Part shown: positions 6,870 through 7,880 of the stretch, piece by piece
How positions within the stretch are numbered: position 1 is the stretch's first letter
Layout: each line of letters opens with the position of its first letter
From: Clostridiaceae bacterium
GTDB lineage: Bacteria > Bacillota > Clostridia > Oscillospirales > Acutalibacteraceae
Direction: 5' to 3'
Length of the DNA stretch: 7,880 nucleotides
NCBI GenBank assembly: GCA_904501895.1
Contig: CAJGCX010000080.1
Coordinates: 1 to 7,880 of the forward strand
Notes under the pieces: generated by a model
The model's input: the letters and a program-made list of their open reading frames with translations, nothing else
Database searches by the model: none
Told to the model about the DNA's origin: nothing
Translations under genes and position numbers: made by a program

Positions 6870-6888
6870 CCAATGGTTGCAATTGGTT
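6866..6888. promoter_or_regulatory. Palindromic candidate operator overlapping the -35
   Basis: GCAACCAATGGTTGC (6866-6880) is a perfect inverted repeat of seven bases around one central base, and four of its bases overlap the -35 hexamer of the regulator's promoter. A further AACCAAT half-site (minus strand, 6888-6882) forms a second inverted repeat with ATTGGTT (6874-6868). The position would let a dimeric XRE repressor block RNA polymerase. That the adjacent regulator binds here is inference. Confidence 0.55.
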
Positions 6889-6895
6889 ATTTAAA

Positions 6896-6927
6896 CAAAA
6901 AAATACGGCAGAGGAATCCCTCCACCG
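6896..6927 (-). terminator. Intrinsic terminator of the aldolase gene
   Basis: Read on the minus strand, CGGTGGAGG (6927-6919) pairs with CCTCTGCCG (6914-6906), with two wobble pairs and a GATT loop. The stem is followed by TATTTTTTTG (6905-6896). This is the last hairpin of a repeat element lying just past the aldolase stop and is the only one there with a good T-tract. Confidence 0.7.
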
Positions 6928-6970
6928 TCTTCGACGGTCCCCCTCCCTTTAACAAGGGAGGCTGGGTCCC
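6906..6970. repeat. Multi-hairpin intergenic repeat after the aldolase gene
   Basis: Three adjacent hairpins fill this stretch: CGGCAGAGG/CCTCCACCG (6906-6914 with 6919-6927), ACCGTC/GACGGT (6924-6929 with 6933-6938, sharing bases with the first) and CCTCCCTT/AAGGGAGG (6942-6949 with 6954-6961). The GC-rich content stands out from AT-rich surroundings. The sequence resembles dispersed intergenic repeats I associate with gut Clostridia; I could not test copy number. It differs from the GTAG-headed units elsewhere in the window. Confidence 0.6.
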
Positions 6971-6992
6971 GACAATAATTGCAATAATTTAA

Positions 6993-7859
6993 TTAAGCTT
7001 TGTTTGCTGAACCGAAGAGTTCAATCTTTTCCTTAACTGTTGCCTTGATTGCTTCGCAGCCTGGTGCTAAAAGCTTTCTTGGGTCGAAGCCCTTACCTTC
7101 AAGGTCCTTACCTGCTTCGATGTACTTTCTTGTTGCTTCCTGGAAAGCAAGCTGACATTCTGTGTTAACGTTAATCTTTGAAACACCAAGTGAGATAGCC
7201 TTCTGAATCATATCAGCAGGAATACCTGTACCACCGTGGAGAACGAGAGGCATTGTGCCTGTCTTTTCCTGAACTGCCGCAAGAGTTTCAAATGAAAGAC
7301 CTGCCCAGTTTTCAGGGTACTTACCGTGGATATTACCGATACCTGCAGCAAGCATTGTAACACCAAGGTCAGCAATCATCTTGCATTCTTCAGGGTCAGC
7401 ACATTCACCAGCACCAACAACACCGTCTTCTTCACCACCGATTGAACCAACTTCTGCTTCAATTGAAAGGCCTTTTTCTTCACAGATTGCAACTAATTCC
7501 TTTGTCTTTTCGATGTTTTCATCGATTGGATAGTGTGAACCGTCAAACATAATTGAGCTGAAGCCTGCTTCGATACAAGCCTTTGCACCTTCGTATGAAC
7601 CGTGGTCAAGGTGAAGAGCAACAGGAACTGTAATCTTAAGCTCGTCAAGCATACCTTCAACCATACCTACAACTGTCTTGTAGCCACACATATACTTACC
7701 TGCACCTTCAGATACACCGAGGATAACAGGAGAATTCATTTCCTGTGCAGTAAGAAGGATTGACTTTGTCCATTCAAGGTTATTGATATTGAACTGACCA
7801 ACTGCATAGTGACCAGCCTTTGCTTTTGTAAGCATTTCTTTTGCATTTACTAATGGCAT
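6993..7859 (-). CDS. fba: Class II fructose-1,6-bisphosphate aldolase
   Basis: This complete 288-residue cytosolic enzyme cleaves fructose 1,6-bisphosphate to dihydroxyacetone phosphate and glyceraldehyde 3-phosphate in glycolysis, and runs in reverse in gluconeogenesis. It matches the class II, Bacillus-like type in length and motifs. HLDHG (83-87) gives catalytic Asp85 and zinc ligand His86. FDGSH (105-109), EAEVG (134-138), NIHGKYP (176-182; zinc His178), LHGGTG (207-212; zinc His208) and INVNTE (229-234) complete the active and phosphate-binding sites. Related tagatose-bisphosphate aldolases share this fold, but there is no tagatose pathway context. AGGAG (minus strand, 7875-7871) lies 11 bases before the ATG, slightly far but the only candidate. 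The gene is not linked to its neighbour: a terminator follows it, and the promoter lies beyond the window edge. Repeated use of a few preferred codons fits high expression. Confidence 0.95.
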   Translation of the reverse strand: MPLVNAKEMLTKAKAGHYAVGQFNINNLEWTKSILLTAQEMNSPVILGVSEGAGKYMCGYKTVVGMVEGMLDELKITVPVALHLDHGSYEGAKACIEAGFSSIMFDGSHYPIDENIEKTKELVAICEEKGLSIEAEVGSIGGEEDGVVGAGECADPEECKMIADLGVTMLAAGIGNIHGKYPENWAGLSFETLAAVQEKTGTMPLVLHGGTGIPADMIQKAISLGVSKINVNTECQLAFQEATRKYIEAGKDLEGKGFDPRKLLAPGCEAIKATVKEKIELFGSANKA

Positions 7860-7880
7860 AATTTAATACACTCCTATAAA

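Overview
The window looks like chromosome from a low-GC, Gram-positive anaerobe of the class Clostridia, most likely a gut Ruminococcaceae/Oscillospiraceae-type bacterium. This rests on the AT-rich intergenic DNA, strong AGGAG-type ribosome binding sites, consensus sigma-A promoters, a Bacillus-type class II aldolase, a tandem ABC exporter pair of a form common in Clostridia, and GC-rich hairpin repeats between genes. The taxonomic placement is inference from style; there is no rRNA or other marker gene.

Layout. Positions 1-39 hold what is probably the last 12 codons of a + strand gene, followed by one clear and one weaker terminator-like hairpin (34-99 and 120-142). A near-consensus promoter (164-192) then drives two overlapping + strand genes (232-2058 and 2051-3853) for a pair of full-length ABC exporter half-transporters, presumably a heterodimer. 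A BIME-like pair of inverted hairpin units (3861-3940) closes that operon. A separate promoter (3951-3980) drives a small exported or membrane-anchored GH43-like protein (4009-5034). A bidirectional terminator (5037-5078) and a single repeat unit (5095-5119) separate it from a convergent minus-strand operon. That operon encodes an XRE-type regulator with a membrane tail (6289-6792) and a DHHA1-containing alanyl-tRNA editing protein of the AlaX type (5127-6269). A palindrome overlaps the -35 of its promoter and is a candidate autoregulatory operator. The right end holds a complete class II fructose-bisphosphate aldolase gene on the minus strand (6993-7859), ending in a repeat-derived terminator.

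How the genes relate. Only two pairs look co-transcribed: the ABC pair (8-nt overlap) and xre-alaX (19-nt gap). The GH43 gene and the aldolase each appear to stand alone. Nothing ties the four units into one pathway. I see no rRNA, tRNA, CRISPR array, transposase, phage gene or toxin-antitoxin module. There is no gene-free stretch longer than about 200 bases.

The most notable signals are the repeat family with compensatory stem changes, the putative operator of the membrane-tailed regulator, and the non-canonical signature region shared by both ABC proteins. Two gene starts differ from the longest open frame (2051 rather than 2045; 4009 rather than 3961), because the Shine-Dalgarno and promoter positions rule out the longer forms. 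I do not see a convincing wholly new system here.
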